DNA of 64,000 nt from Chlorocebus sabaeus (GCF_047675955.1 NC_132911.1:20792565-20856564); one strand, 5' to 3'; numbered from the stretch's first letter, positions 43,627 to 54,560 are shown. Notes: generated from the letters alone by a model not told the origin. Made by a program: numbers and translations.

Positions 43627-44425
43627 AGTATTAGGGTTCTCCAGAGAAACAGAACCAACAGGATATACATATCTAGATATATTATAAAGAATTGGCTCAA
43701 TGATTATGGAAGCTGACAAGTCGCAAGATCTGCAGCCAGCAAGCTGGAGACCCAGGAGAGCTGATGGTGTAAGTTCCAGTGCAATAGTCAGCAGGCTCAA
43801 GATTCAAGACGAGCTGGTGTTTCAGTTCAACTCCAGAGGAAGGAAAAGACCAATGTCCCAGCTCAACAGTCAGGCAGGAAGAATTCCCTCTTACTCAGCC
43901 TTTTTTAATTTTATTTCTTTATTATTATTTTAAATGGAGTCTCACTCTGCTGCCCAGGCTAGAGTGCAGTGGCAAAATCTCAGCTCACTGCAACCTCCAC
44001 CTCCCAGGTTCAAGAAATTCTCCTGCCTTATCTTCCCAAGTAGCTGGGATTACAGGTGCAGACCACCATGCCTGGCTAATTTTTTTTTATTTTTAGTAGA
44101 GATGAGGTTTCACCATGTTGGCCAGGCTGGTCTGGAACTCCTGATCTCAAGTGATCAAGGAGGCCTTGGCCTCCCAAAGGGCTGGGATTACAGGCTGAGC
44201 CACCATGCCTGGCCGCTTATTCAGCCTTTTGTTCCATTCAGGCCTTCAACTGATGGAGTGAACTCCATCCATATTAGGGAGGCCAATCTGCTTTCCTTCA
44301 TCTACGATTCATCTGTTAACATTGTCCAGAAACACCCTCATAGACACACCCAGAATAATGTCTGACCAAATATCTGGGCACCCCATGGGCCAGCCAGGTT
44401 GGCACATAAAATTAACCATTATAAC
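43627..44425 (-). mobile_element. Old LTR-like repeat, antisense copy, split by AluS
   Basis: GTATTAGGGTTCTCCAGAG, GAAACAGAACCAACAGG, AATTGGCTCAATGATTATGG, AGCTGGAGACCCAGG on the left. CCTTCAACTGATGGAGTG, CAGAAACACCCTCATAG, CCAAATATCTGGGC and ACATAAAATTAACC on the right. Same family as 24785-25168 on the opposite strand; TG..CA-type ends are inferred. Confidence 0.75.
43905..44214 (-). mobile_element. AluS with 15-bp target-site duplication
   Basis: T-rich start, GAGTCTCACTCTGCTGCCCAGG..CAAGTGATCAAGGAGGCCTTGG..CCACCATGCCTGGCC. CTTACTCAGCCTTTT (43890-43904) and CTTATTCAGCCTTTT (44216-44230) match at 14 of 15. Confidence 0.96.
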
Positions 44426-44439
44426 CTTTAACTTTGTAG

Positions 44440-44625
44440 CTGCCTGTCTTCCAGCCCACACAACTCACATTCTTACCCAAGCCACCTGGTCTCACACCTC
44501 TGGCCTTTGTGTACACATTTTCCTACGAGGATGCTCTTCCCTCCGTTTTCTTCTCCTTAAACTCCTATTCATACATCAAGACCCAGCTTCTGGGTGGATC
44601 CTCTGGCTCCTCGGTTTGCCTTTCC
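44440..44625 (+). mobile_element. L2 ORF2-3' fragment, sense
   Basis: CACACCTCTGGCCTTTGTG..AGGATGCTCTTCCCTCCG..AAACTCCTATTCATACATC..AAGACCCAGCTTC parallels sense L2. Confidence 0.8.
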
Positions 44626-44659
44626 CCTGTGATGTCAGAGCCGTGCCGTTCAGTTCAAT

Positions 44660-44850
44660 CAGCTTTCATTAAACATTTACTGGACTAGTCATTGTTCACT
44701 GAGAAACAAGCGTGAGTAAGACAGGGGCCCTGTTCTACCCTGTATCTGTAATAATAAGTGAAAGAGTAGTGAAAGAAAGATAATTTCTGAACAATGTGAG
44801 AGGTGCCTAAGTGAGCCTGGGACAGCAAGTGGGGAGGGGAGTACAGGGCT
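44660..44850 (-). mobile_element. L2 3' end, antisense
   Basis: CAGCTTTCATTAAACATTTACTGG..GTGAGTAAGACAGGGGCCCTG..CAAGTGGGGAGGGGAGTACAGGG follows antisense L2. It adjoins the sense L2 fragment at 44440-44625. Confidence 0.7.
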
Positions 44851-45179
44851 CTCTCTAGAGAAGACAAACAAGCCACATCTGGAAGTCCGAAACAGGGCAA
44901 GTTAAGAAAATGGGCATTTCAAGCTCAGAAAGCCACATAAACCAAGGTGGACAGGTATCAGCCCACCTGTTCTCAGAGAAGCACAGGCAGTTTGGTGAAG
45001 CTGGAACATGAAGTGAAAGAGGTTCCTGAGGCAGATGTTGATGCTAGATCCAGGGCATGAACACTTACAAGCCATGCAGAAAGAGCTGACTTCGACCCCA
45101 GCAGAGATAACCACAAGGCCTTATGTGTGTTGTGGTTTTAATATGTATCTCATAGGACCTTAATATCTGGCCATATATG

Positions 45180-45312
45180 TGACACCCCTGTGAGACTGAG
45201 CTTCTTGAAAATAAGAACGCTGTCTTAGTCACTTTGTAGCTCTAGCACTCAGCATGGCGCCTGGTACAAATGAGTTTTCAGTAAAGATTTGTGCAATTGA
45301 TGAAGGGAGGGA
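45180..45312 (+). mobile_element. L2 3' end, sense
   Basis: GAGACTGAGCTTCTTGAAAATAAGAACGC..CTAGCACTCAGCATGGCGCCTGG..GTTTTCAGTAAAGATTTGTGC is a sense L2 terminus; its tail passes into a purine tract. Confidence 0.8.
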
Positions 45313-45452
45313 GGGAGACAGGAAGGGACAGGGAGGTAGGGGAGGGAAGGAAGGAAGGAAGGGAAGGAAGAGAGGGGAGGGGAAGGGAAGGCAGGGGACA
45401 GGAGGGAAGGCCAGGAGGGGAGGGGAGGGAAGGGGAAGGGAAGGGAGGCAAC
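45302..45452. repeat. 151-bp polypurine (GGGA/GGAA) tract
   Basis: Almost pure A/G on the + strand (GGGAGGGAGGGAG..GGAAGGAAGGAAGG..GGGAGGGAAGGGG) with a few C/T interruptions. Many G3+ runs. Frames across both strands are low-complexity artefacts. Confidence 0.95.
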
Positions 45453-45487
45453 TGTCCCATTTGGTCTTTGCAGAAATCTGAAGAGGT

Positions 45488-45600
45488 AGGTAAGAGAGTC
45501 ATTATAGTCCCCATGTTACTGTTGGGAAACTGAGGCACAGAGAGCTCAATGATTTGCTCAGTCTCCTTCTATGTTGCTGCCTGACTCCCTGCCCAGGGCT
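45488..45600 (-). mobile_element. MIR fragment
   Basis: GTCCCCATGTTACTGTTGGGAAACTGAGGCACAGAGAGC..GATTTGCTCAG is antisense MIR core. Confidence 0.85.
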
Positions 45601-46795
45601 CCTTTGAAGACCTGCTGCCCCTCTGCAGGACAGACTGGGGAGGCACACAGTGGCCATAGCCCCTGGCCTGGGACCTGCCTGCCAGCCACAGGCAGATCCC
45701 AACAGCCGACTTCTGTCATTGGGGCTGCAGTATCCACTGCTACCAATCTATTTTAGGACGAGAGGGCCTCTGAGCCACCCAGCACCTTCTCTTAACCTCT
45801 TTCACTTCTCTTAAGAGGTTAGATGGCAGGTCCAAGAATATTTCCAAAACATTACTGCTTTCTGGCATTTTTCTCAGTTACGTATTTAGGGTTCCCTACA
45901 AAAAAAATAGATGTGTGCAGAATTTACCCCCTATTTTTCCTCCTTCTTCCCAGGTCCATTTTCTCTTCTCTGCTAGCCATCCCTGCCTGTTCCCCACATC
46001 TTTTTGCTCTTCTTTCTCCTCCCTTTCCCAGCTGCCCTTCCTCTCCTGGTTCCCCTCCAGTGCAGATAACCCAACCTCCTAATCCCATTCTTTAAGCCCT
46101 CCCAGTTCTGCCTTGGCATCTGCCTGACCCTCAAGGAGCTGCCTGCTGGATATTTCTTCTTCAGAACCCTGGCTCTGATCTTCCCTCTCCCCTATCCCTG
46201 TAGCCCACCCCTGCAAACCCACAGTTGAGCAGGGCCAGGGCCAGGGAGTGAGCAGGGCTATTAAGCTCCAGAGCTGGCAGAGAACAGTTTATGCAGCGTG
46301 GTCTCTTTGTTTCATCTAGTGGAACTGGTCTCATAATTAACTCCTCTCGATGGAGCCTGCTGGTCCCTGAGCTCCCTTTATACTCACAATTTCACATTTC
46401 AAGGACATTCCAGAGCCCACATCTGCTCCGGCAGCATGTTCAGGCTTCAATTCTGCCACCTCGCAGTGGGACCAGGGATTGAGCTTCATTGCAGCCCAGG
46501 GTCTCCTGCCCCAGGGATGAGCCAGCCTGGGCAGAGCAGCTTCTCCCCAGCCTCTGCCCAAGGCCTTCTACCCAGTTTTCATCCTGATAAGGACCCCAAG
46601 GAGGCAGCTACAGTGGGAACAAATGAAGGGGTTGGGAAGGGGACAAAGGACTAGAGCTCACACAGCATCCTCCTCCCTACCTGGCCCAACACTTAGGCAA
46701 CACAGAAATGGAAATCTTTGCAGTCCTTTATTTCCCTCTGCCAGCTCTTAAGAAAACCAAATCTCTCATTTTGGTCTCACTTATTATTGCTTTTT
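45601..46795. other. Unassigned sequence
   Basis: C-rich and pyrimidine-rich unique-looking DNA. A 90-codon frame at 45823-46095 has no domain. Confidence 0.45.
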
Positions 46796-46948
46796 GTATT
46801 TTTATTTTTTTATTTTTTTTTCCTTTTTGTAGAGAACGGGTTCTCGCTATATTGCCCAGGCAGGTCTCAAACTCCTAGGCTCAAACTATCCTTCCAACTC
46901 TGCCTCAGTAAGAGCTGGGATTTCAGACATGAGCCACTGAGCCCAGCC
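46796..46948 (-). mobile_element. Free left Alu monomer (FLAM-like)
   Basis: T-rich tract, TTTTTGTAGAGAACGGGTTC..CAGGTCTCAAACTCCTAGGC..GAGCCACTGAGCCCAGCC: one left-arm unit with its own tail and no right arm. Confidence 0.85.
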
Positions 46949-48240
46949 TCATGGTCTCTCCTTTTAGATCAGGAATATTTCTTGCTTCTGTTCAGCTTTA
47001 AGAACCCAGTGTGGACTTTCCAGGACCAATAAGGGATAAATACCCTAGCAAAACGGTCTGAAAAAAAAAAAAAAAAAAAGGAGAGTCACAAAGTGCTTTA
47101 TCACTGTTCCAGGTTAAAATTGTCTCACTTTGCTCTCTACATTATTTTTTATTGGAATTGTATGTTTGCATCATGCCCTTAGAGGAACCAACAAGGAGGT
47201 CTCACCTGTCCTATGCCTAAGAGCAATGAGTCTAAGCATGTCACAGCCCTTCAGAAGAACCCGTTTCATAGCAGAAAACACTGTGCTCACTTCAGCAAGT
47301 AGGATGGAAGGAGGCTTTTGATCTCTCATGTGGACATTGTAAGTAATCATTTCTTGTGTTCTCCTCTTTGCTTTGGTGGCTGAGACCCTCTTAGCAAAGT
47401 CTGCATCTCACCTCCGGGAGGTGTGATAACTTCACACCTGCCTTCATCTTACCCCCGATCCTTGTTTTCTCTTCACTGCCTCTTCCTTCTCTTGGACCAT
47501 ACTGATCAGGATCGCGGGTGAGGGGAGGTGAGCTTTCCTGCCTATGTCTCCCAGTGGCAGAGTCAAGGTTTGGTAAAGGCTCCCATTGTCATACCTGCTG
47601 GAGAGCCTGGAGTGGTGCTCGTGGGACCATGTCTGACACTCCCTGACTTTCTAGAAGGAATCCTTTCTCTCCCACTCTGCCAGACCCCCCGCCCCACCCC
47701 TCCCCAAGGAAGTGGGAGTGAAGAGCAAAGGGGTTATGGAGAGCCAGCCCATCCCGTCTGCCCACATGGTCTTGAGACACTCTGCAGAGACCTCACTGGT
47801 CCATTTATTTTCCTCCTCCATTCTCCAAACTTTTATGACACCGTAAATACTTCAAAGGCCAAGCAGTGCCTAAAAACATTCAAAGGGTAGATAACTGGGG
47901 CAGTCTATCCCTAGGGCCCTGCAGGCCACCTTTGGTTCACATCTGTCAATCTACTGAGCTTCAAGAAAATCAATGGCATGGAGGCTTCCAGGGCCAGCCA
48001 CTCCCATCTCAGTCCAGGCAACAACAGCAATATCCATCACCCTGCCAGTCCTGGCCCACCAGTGGAAATGACTGGGAGTAACACCTCAGGGCTGAGAAGG
48101 GCTTCTAGGTTCAGGCAGCCCAGGAAAGAAAACAGAGGGAAGAGATAGAAGGCAGAGATCAAGATTCTTCCTACCCCTTTCAAACCAATAATACCTGTTT
48201 GGTAAACCAGTTGCAGTGGAGGAGGCTGCAAGGAATCTTC
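46949..48240. other. Unassigned sequence with an A19 run
   Basis: An A19 run lies near 47061-47079 without a recognisable element in front of it. A 120-codon frame (47528-47890, +) has no domain. Confidence 0.45.
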
Positions 48241-48248
48241 ATGTGTGG

Positions 48249-48249
48249 T

Positions 48250-48281
<32 letters not shown>

Positions 48282-48282
48282 T
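48249..48282. repeat. (TTGC)n microsatellite
   Basis: About 7.5 uninterrupted TTGC units. Confidence 0.95.
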
Positions 48283-48323
48283 CCAAAAGCACATATAGTA
48301 ATACCTTGCAACTTTATTTTATG

Positions 48324-48349
48324 CACACACACACACACACACACACACA
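48324..48349. repeat. (CA)12 microsatellite
   Basis: Uninterrupted CA run followed by TACATATA. Confidence 0.96.
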
Positions 48350-48411
48350 TACATATAAAATAGATGTGGTCTTTAATGTGCTATTGTGTGTTCTAAACCT
48401 CTAGTGTGGAG

Positions 48412-48540
48412 ATAGTGTATATCTCTATTATTTTACAGATGAAGAAATCAAGGTAAAGATAATCAACATGGTTTACCAGAGTCATGGTCTTACCCAGTGG
48501 CTAAACTGAAACTACAACCCAGGTCCCTGCTCTCCAATTC
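48412..48540 (-). mobile_element. MIR fragment
   Basis: TCTATTATTTTACAGATGAAGAAATCAAGG..CCCAGTGGCTAAACTG..ACAACCCAGGTCCCTG is antisense MIR. Confidence 0.75.
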
Positions 48541-48844
48541 AAATACACACCTCACCCCCATCATCTCCTCAATCAATGAGAGCAACATAGCACCTCCCAG
48601 TCTCCCTGGCTCCAGCTTCTGAGTAGCTGGGTGGAGAGTTTGTGAGATGGGTTGATAATAATGGCATGAGGACCTTGGGATCTAGGAGCAAGGGAGAGAA
48701 TAGGCATGGAAAAGTCAAAAAGAAATTTTAGGGAAGGAAGAAGGTAGAACTCAGAGACTAGAAACAAATTTCTACTGGGTTTCTAATAATGAATTGTTTT
48801 GCTCTCCCAGAGGTACTGGCCTCAAATCGGCAAGCAGATTTGTT

Positions 48845-48978
48845 AGGTCATTGTTCAGTGAATGTCCACCATGTGTCAGGCATGGGGCTGATCATCTGGG
48901 CAAAACATGGATGAAGGAGGTGTGTTTTCTGGCCTCAAGAAGGTCATTTTAATGAGGAAGATGATTTTTGACAAAACC
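48845..48978 (-). mobile_element. L2 3' end, antisense
   Basis: TGTTCAGTGAATGTCCACCATGTGTCAGGCATGGGG..GTTTTCTGGCCTCAAGAAGG follows antisense L2 terminus. Confidence 0.7.
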
Positions 48979-49034
48979 CAATAATTGCCCCACTTATATT
49001 AATCATCTCTCTCTTTCTTAGAAACACAACTCTC

Positions 49035-49430
49035 AACTTGAGCTGGAATTAAAGGCCATATTTTCCAGCTTCACCTGCAGCTGTAGCCCAAGGCATCAGC
49101 AGAAGAGGTGTCTGCAATTTTTAATGAATATGTTTACAGGGAAGGGATATGCCATTTGTAAACCTTCCTTCCTCCAGCAGGCTAGAATGTGGACATGAAG
49201 GCTGGACCTCTAGTAGCCACCTTAGACCTGGAGGTTACCTTTAGAATGGGACCTGTCCACAGTAGAGCATAGAACAGAGAGTGGGCCCGGACATCACGGG
49301 GCACTGACCAGCCCCAGAGTCACTACCTCCAGACTCCCTATATACAAGAAGATTTTTACCTTGTTTAAGATGCTATTGTTTTAGAACTTTCTGTTACACT
49401 CACTTCACTATAACCATAACTAGTAAAGCA
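49035..49430 (+). mobile_element. Old interspersed repeat, family unresolved
   Basis: CAGCTTCACCTGCAGCTGTAG..CAGGCTAGAATGTGGACATGAAGGC..TACCTCCAGACTCC..TTTTTACCTTGTTTAAGATGC..CTTTCTGTTAC is a block order common in mammalian genomes, LTR-like in layout. I cannot name the family. Confidence 0.5.
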
Positions 49431-49464
49431 CCCAGCAGACAAGTCAGACCATGGTAAGAGCTGA

Positions 49465-49695
49465 TTGTGTTCTAAGGAGTGCTCTGTGGGAGCAGCACCA
49501 TGATCGATTGACTCTGCTCAGGCAGGTTAAAAAAAAGCATTACAGAGAAGATGTGTGAATGAGTCTTTAAAATGAAGTAAGATTTCCTCTGGTAGACAAG
49601 GCAGGTGGGGAGTTCCAGGGGCAGGGGAACATGGAGACAGAAAAACACAGGGCTCATTCAAGGAAAGGGAAGCACCTGCCTGCCACTGCAACACT
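49465..49695 (-). mobile_element. L2 fragment, antisense
   Basis: AGAGAAGATGTGTGAATGAGTC..GACAAGGCAGGTGGGGAG..TTCCAGGGGCAGGGGAACATGG resembles antisense L2 (GCATTCCAGGCAGAGGGAACAGC). Confidence 0.55.
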
Positions 49696-50092
49696 GAGTA
49701 GGAGAGAATTCCCTGAGGAGAGAGGCCTATCCAGTGCCCATCTAGTCCCTCCTAGACACGACGTATGGATGCAGGGTGCAGCCTCGGTCCTCAGCATCCC
49801 TCCAGCTTCTAAGTAATTACCCTCCCAGTGCCTTTCTGTCCTGCAGCTGTTCACACCAGCTGTTGTGACTATTCTCACTACACACTCTGGAGTCCATGGG
49901 AAACAGGCTGCTGGGCAGGGAGGCAACAGACGACTCCAGGGAGACCCATTAAACGCCTGCTGGGCTCCACTCCAAAGGTTCAGGAAGATAATTCCTGGGC
50001 TTCCAGGTAACTTGGGTCTTGCAAAAACAGAACTGCTGTCTTCACAAGCACTCAAGGGACTGAGAAGCAGAACACAAGGCCACTGTCCTGGT

Positions 50093-51010
50093 ATTGGTTG
50101 TCTATTGCTGCATAGCAAACCACTCCAAAACTTAACGGGTTATAGCAACAATTATTTGCTCTTTCTTATGATTCCGTGGACTGGCTGGGCTCTCAGCTGG
50201 GCATTCTCCTCCCTGTGTTGTTGGCACATGCGTGGTGGTTGACACCGCTGCCGTTCAGGACCTCTCCATGTTATTTCTCTAGAAGAGTAGCCATACTTCT
50301 TTCTTTATTAGTTGTATAAATTTAAGGGGTACAAATGCAGTTTTGTTACCTGGATATATTACCCAGTGGTGAAGTCTGGGTTTTTAGTGTAACCATCACC
50401 CAAATAATGTACATTGTACCTATTAAATAATTTCTCATCCCTCAACCCCTCCCATCCACCTCCACCCTTCCAAGTCTCCAATGTCCATCATTCCACACTC
50501 TATGTCCATGGGTACACATTATTTAGCTCCCACTTCTAAGTGAGAACACGTGGTATTTGACTTTCTGTTTCTGAGTTATTTCATTTAAAGATAATGGCCT
50601 CCAGTTTCATCCATGTTTTTGTAAAAGATGTGATTTCAGTCTTTTTTACAGCTGAATAGTATTCCATTGTATAGATCTATGCTATATTTTCTTTATCCAA
50701 TTATCCATTGATGGACACTTAGGTTGATTCCATATCTTTGCTTGTGAACAGTAGGGTAGTCATACTTCTTCTCTTGGGGCTAAGGCCCAAGGAAGGGCAT
50801 CAGCGGGGCAGGAAATGTTGCAAGATCTCTTCCACTTCACTCTGTTGGTCAAAGCAAGATACAAGGCCAGCTTAGACTCAAGGTGGGGAAATAGATTCCA
50901 TCTCTTGATGGTAAGAATAACAAAGTCACATTGCAAGAGAGAATGTACAATGAAAAGGATTTTTGTGGCCATCTTTGCAAACAATCTGTCACTGGCTACC
51001 CTCTAACCAC
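50093..51010 (-). mobile_element. MLT1-like MaLR LTR split by an L1
   Basis: Left part: ATTGGTTGTCTATTGCTGC..AACCACTCCAAAACTTAACGGG. Right part: GGGCATCAGCGGGGCAGG..CACTCTGTTGGTCAAAGCAAG..GATTCCATCTCTTGATGG. This is antisense MLT1-type order. The L1 at 50302-50755 interrupts it. Confidence 0.7.
50302..50755 (-). mobile_element. L1 5'-truncated 3' end with 15-bp target-site duplication
   Basis: TTTAAGGGGTACAAATGCAG, ACCATCACCCAAATAATG, TAGCTCCCACTTCTAAGTG, AATGGCCTCCAGTTTCATCC, CTGAATAGTATTCCATTG and GATGGACACTTAGGTTG are antisense L1 3'UTR/ORF2 end. GTAGCCATACTTCTT (50287-50301) and GTAGTCATACTTCTT (50756-50770) match at 14 of 15. Confidence 0.96.
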
Positions 51011-52203
51011 AATTATGCACATGTACCTCTGCCCTCAAAATACCAGTCCTCTTAAAGTATCTGCTTGAAATTCCGAATTTCATCATCAGATCCAGATGTG
51101 GATGAGGATCCTTGGGCACAATTCCTCAGGGGCAGTGGACCCAGAACATGTGAGCCAAAAAGACCAGTTCTGTGTCCCCTACATGGCCAAGAAACAACGG
51201 TGAGGGATGGTGGTCTTCAGTACCAAATCCTTTACTTTCCTCCAGACTCTACTAACCATCTCCCTGCTGTCCTAACAGCTCTGTCAGTCACACATTTTGA
51301 CTTCTGTTATAGCAACCCACTTTCAGGTACCAATTTCTGGAGACTGGAGAAAGGGTGATTCATATTACTTAGAAGCAGGATGTTTGGCATATACATTACA
51401 TTCTATGTAATATGAACACTATGGACTGTGGCACTGTGGAAGGTACCTAATGACACCTAATGAACTTGTGGATCTGGCTAAAGAGATGTAGAAATGTAGA
51501 AAGTGCCATTGGACTTCTCTTAGTTGCATAAAATACATGAAAACAGAGATGAACTAAATCAGAAACTGTCTTCAGCTTTCAAGAAGAACCTACAGAATAT
51601 AAAGAGAAGCCAGGATAGTCTCTCCAGCCAGCAAAAGATTCCCAAAGTAAGAAATGGCCTCAGAATAAAGGTCAAGAGTATGGCCATAACACCATGGATT
51701 AGGAACTCAAAAAGATTTAAAACAATGCATAATAGACACTTTCAGCATGACAAAAGCCTTTCTAAGAATCCTACAGTCCCATGACTTACAGGCCAAGATA
51801 GAGCGAAGCCTGCCCCAGAAGAAATGTTGGGTGTGGCATGCATCTAATGATGTGGACAATAGTCTCATTCATCAAATACTCACAGAGTTTTTAAAGGAGG
51901 TATTTCACTTCTTACTAAAAGGGGACAGTGACAGATCAGAATGAAAAGAGGCCTCTACCTCTAACCCAACTCAACCGAGGCAGGAAGCAGATAGAAAAAT
52001 CTCAGCTAAAAACACAGACACTTCTTATAGAAAAGGAAAAGCATCTTGAGCCTAGACCAAGAGTTCAAAGGATAGAGCCACAAATGTGGAAGATTAAAAA
52101 CAGGAGCTAGGATCAATGGAGGAGGAAACCACTCCAAGGGAGCACCTAATTAAGGAAAACCCATGCCTCTGGAATTGGGAAACTGGTTACAGGAGCTTGG
52201 CTA
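51011..52203. other. Unassigned; possibly decayed MaLR internal sequence
   Basis: It lies between an MLT1-like LTR and a second LTR-like end. A-rich frames at 51524-51784 and 51747-51944 have no recognised domain. The MaLR-internal idea is inference from flanks only. Confidence 0.3.
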
Positions 52204-52530
52204 GATTTCAGCCTTTGTTTTTTTGGGTTTTTTTTTTTTTTTTTGAGATGGAGTCTTGCTCTGTTGCCAGGCTGGAGTGCAATAGCTCAGCCTACTACAA
52301 GCTCCATCTCCTGGGTTCAAGGGATTCTCCTGCCCCAACCTCCAGAGTAGCTGGGACTACAGGCATTTGCCACCACATCCAGCTAATTTTTGTATTTTTA
52401 GTAGAGGCAGAGTTTCACCATGTTGGCCAGGCTGGTCTCGATCTCTTGACCTCATGATCTGCCCACCTCAGCCTCCCAAAGTGCTGGGATTACAGGCATG
52501 AACCACTGTGCCCAGCCGATTTCAGCTTTT
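52204..52530 (-). mobile_element. AluS, full length, with target-site duplication
   Basis: T tract from 52228, GAGATGGAGTCTTGCTCTG..GCCACCACATCCAGC..ACCACTGTGCCCAGCC ending at 52517. GATTTCAGCCTTT (52204-52216) and GATTTCAGCTTTT (52518-52530) are included in the span as flanking repeats. Confidence 0.94.
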
Positions 52531-52599
52531 CTATGGGCCGGTGTGTGTCTCCCAGTCTCCCTCCTTTTGTCTGCCAATGTCTGTCTATTTTGAAGACCC

Positions 52600-53345
52600 T
52601 TTCTTCCTCTCCATTGCCTTGGGTACATTGTATATGGGGGGTGTGGTGGCAGATAACTTGTCTTCTAAATTTTCAGGTCTCTTAATCAGCGGTAGACCCA
52701 TGCAAACAGCAACATGCAAGGGACCTTGTCAACCTCTGGACTTGAGGCAGAACACAACATTGAGTACATCAACCCCAATAGTATGACTAGGTGAGGCTTT
52801 AGGGGTCTTGTGGAGGAAACGTGGTGGAACTGACATTCTGGAACATCTAGGCCCGGGACTTAAAAAGTCCCGCAGCTTCTATTTCAGCCTCTTAGAACCC
52901 CGAATCCTCATGTAACGAAGTACAAGCTATTATGATGGACAGACAAGGTAGAGAGAGGATCTGGAGGAGAAACAAGAAGCCCCAACCAATGACCACACCA
53001 ACACAATTGAAGAAAGCTTCACTGTCACAGTAAGGTTCTTGGAGGTTGAATGCAGCCACCTGAGTCCAGGCAAGGCCAGCAGATGAGCCAACCAATCCAA
53101 AGAGCCAAGAGAAAGAATAAGCAGACTGGCCAATCAATCCACAGAATCAAGAGAAATAATAAGCAGACCAGCCAGCCAATCCACACAGTCAAGAGAAATA
53201 ATAAGCAGACCAGCCAGCCAATTCACAGTGTCAAGAGAAATAATAAGCAGAACAGCCAGTCAATCCACAGAAATAACAAGCAGTTGTTGTTTCAATTTAA
53301 ACCACTATGTTTTGGGGGGTGGTTTGTTGTATAGGATTGTATTAT
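52600..53345 (+). mobile_element. Probable MaLR/ERVL LTR 3' part with internal tandem expansion
   Basis: CCAACCAATGACCACACCAACAC..GAGGTTGAATGCAGCCACC..GAGTCCAGGCAAGGCC..AATCCACAGAATCAAGAG..AAATAATAAGCAG..TTTAAACCACTATGTTTTGG..GGTGGTTTGTTGTATAGG matches the 3' end layout of MaLR-type LTRs, including the AATAA segment and the CCACTA-TTTTGGGG-GTTTGTT block. The left boundary is uncertain. Confidence 0.5.
53085..53285 (+). repeat. 42-bp tandem repeat, about 4.5 copies, inside the LTR
   Basis: AAGCAGA recurs at 53119, 53161, 53203 and 53245 (period 42), with a shortened last unit. Each unit is of the form CAATCCACAGAATCAAGAG-AAATAATAAGCAGACCAGCCAGC. As 42 is divisible by 3, a 94-codon frame (53050-53334) stays open and shows a 14-residue repeat with KRNNKQTSQPIH. 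No evidence it is translated. Confidence 0.93.
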
Positions 53346-53509
53346 TGACATAATTCTCCTCTTCATTTTATATTCTAATTATCTGCTGGATTAGAGGGTT
53401 AAATAGTAGATATTGAATATCACTGATGGAAAGGCACAAAGGGAAAACATTTCACAGTTTATCCTTTCCCACAAGACTGCGAAAACTTCATATAACCCTA
53501 GAGAAACCA

Positions 53510-53670
53510 GAAATTCAACACCATCATTTTACAGATGAAGGCACAGATACAGAAGATGATTTGTCCAAAAGGCCTGCAGGGTGGGTAGTTCTAATAGCCT
53601 TGTGGATCCAGGTTTATGACAAATCCAGAAGTGAAACCTAACATTCTGACTTTTAATCTAGGGCTATTCT
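53510..53670 (-). mobile_element. MIR-type fragment
   Basis: ACACCATCATTTTACAGATGAAGGCACAG..GATTTGTCCAAAAGG..GATCCAGGTTTATGAC parallels antisense MIR. Confidence 0.6.
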
Positions 53671-53774
53671 CGGTAACCACATGGCTTCTTAACCAAGAAC
53701 TTTCTTTGTAGGAAAAGTGGAGTGTAAAAAAAAAACAAAACAAAAACAACAACAAAAACTGCCATGTTTCCTGA

Positions 53775-54560
53775 ATCATTTAGAAATGTGTGTGACTGAG
53801 AGTAATCCAAAACTCAACAAACAGTGGTCTAATGAGGTAGGGTTTTTTTTTTTTCTCTCATAATTAAGAATTCACACCAAGCGTGGAGGCTTATGACTCC
53901 AATCCCAACACTTTGAGAGGCCTAGGCGGGTGGATCACCTGATGTCAGGAGTTCACAACCAGCCTGGCCAACATGGTGAAACCCCGTCTGTACTACAAAT
54001 ACAAAAATTAGCTGGGTATGGTGGTGCACACCTGTAATCCCAGCTACTTGGGAGGCTGAGGCAGGAGAATCACTTGAACCTGGGAGACGGAGTTTGCAGT
54101 GAGACAAGATTGCACCACAGCACTCCAGCCTAGGTGGCAGAGTGAGACTCCATCTCAAAAAACTAAAAAATTAAAAATTAAAAAAAGAATTCAGGGTTGC
54201 AGTGCAGCTGCCTAGCATGGCTACACAAAACTGCCACCAGGGATCCAGGCTCCATCTATCTTTCTGCTCTGTTGTCTTTAACATGGACCTTTCATTCTCA
54301 CCCTCATGGTCACAAAAAGGCTGCTGCAGCTTCAAATATGGTTTCCATATTACAAACAGGAAAAAGGGAGATTAAGTCAAAAGTATACAATGAAATCCTC
54401 CTTCTTACAAGGCTTGGTGTTTTTATCCAGGAATGGAAGCTCTCCCCAGAATTTGCCAACAGACAGTGGTCCAGAATGATGTCTCATGGCCATGCTGACG
54501 ACAAGTGAAGCTAGAAATGTAAGTACTTTATTTTGCTTTTTAGGGTCTATAGGACAGAAA
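53775..54560. mobile_element. Old interspersed repeat, family unresolved, split by AluS
   Basis: GGTTTTTTTTTTTTCTCTC before the Alu, then AGGGATCCAGGCTCCATC, TTTCTGCTCTGTTGTC, GGCTGCTGCAGCTTC, TCTCATGGCCATGC and TGAAGCTAGAAATGTAAG. This order is seen in a common mammalian repeat that I cannot name. Confidence 0.4.
53875..54184 (+). mobile_element. AluS with exact 9-bp target-site duplication
   Basis: CACCAAGCGTGGAGGCTTATG..GGCGGGTGGATCACCTGATG..CCATCTC and A-rich tail. AAGAATTCA at 53866-53874 and 54185-54193. Confidence 0.96.

Noticed and set aside
45254..45538. Gly/Arg/Glu-rich and Pro/Ser/Leu-rich frames on opposite strands
   Set aside because: Both are translations of the polypurine tract.
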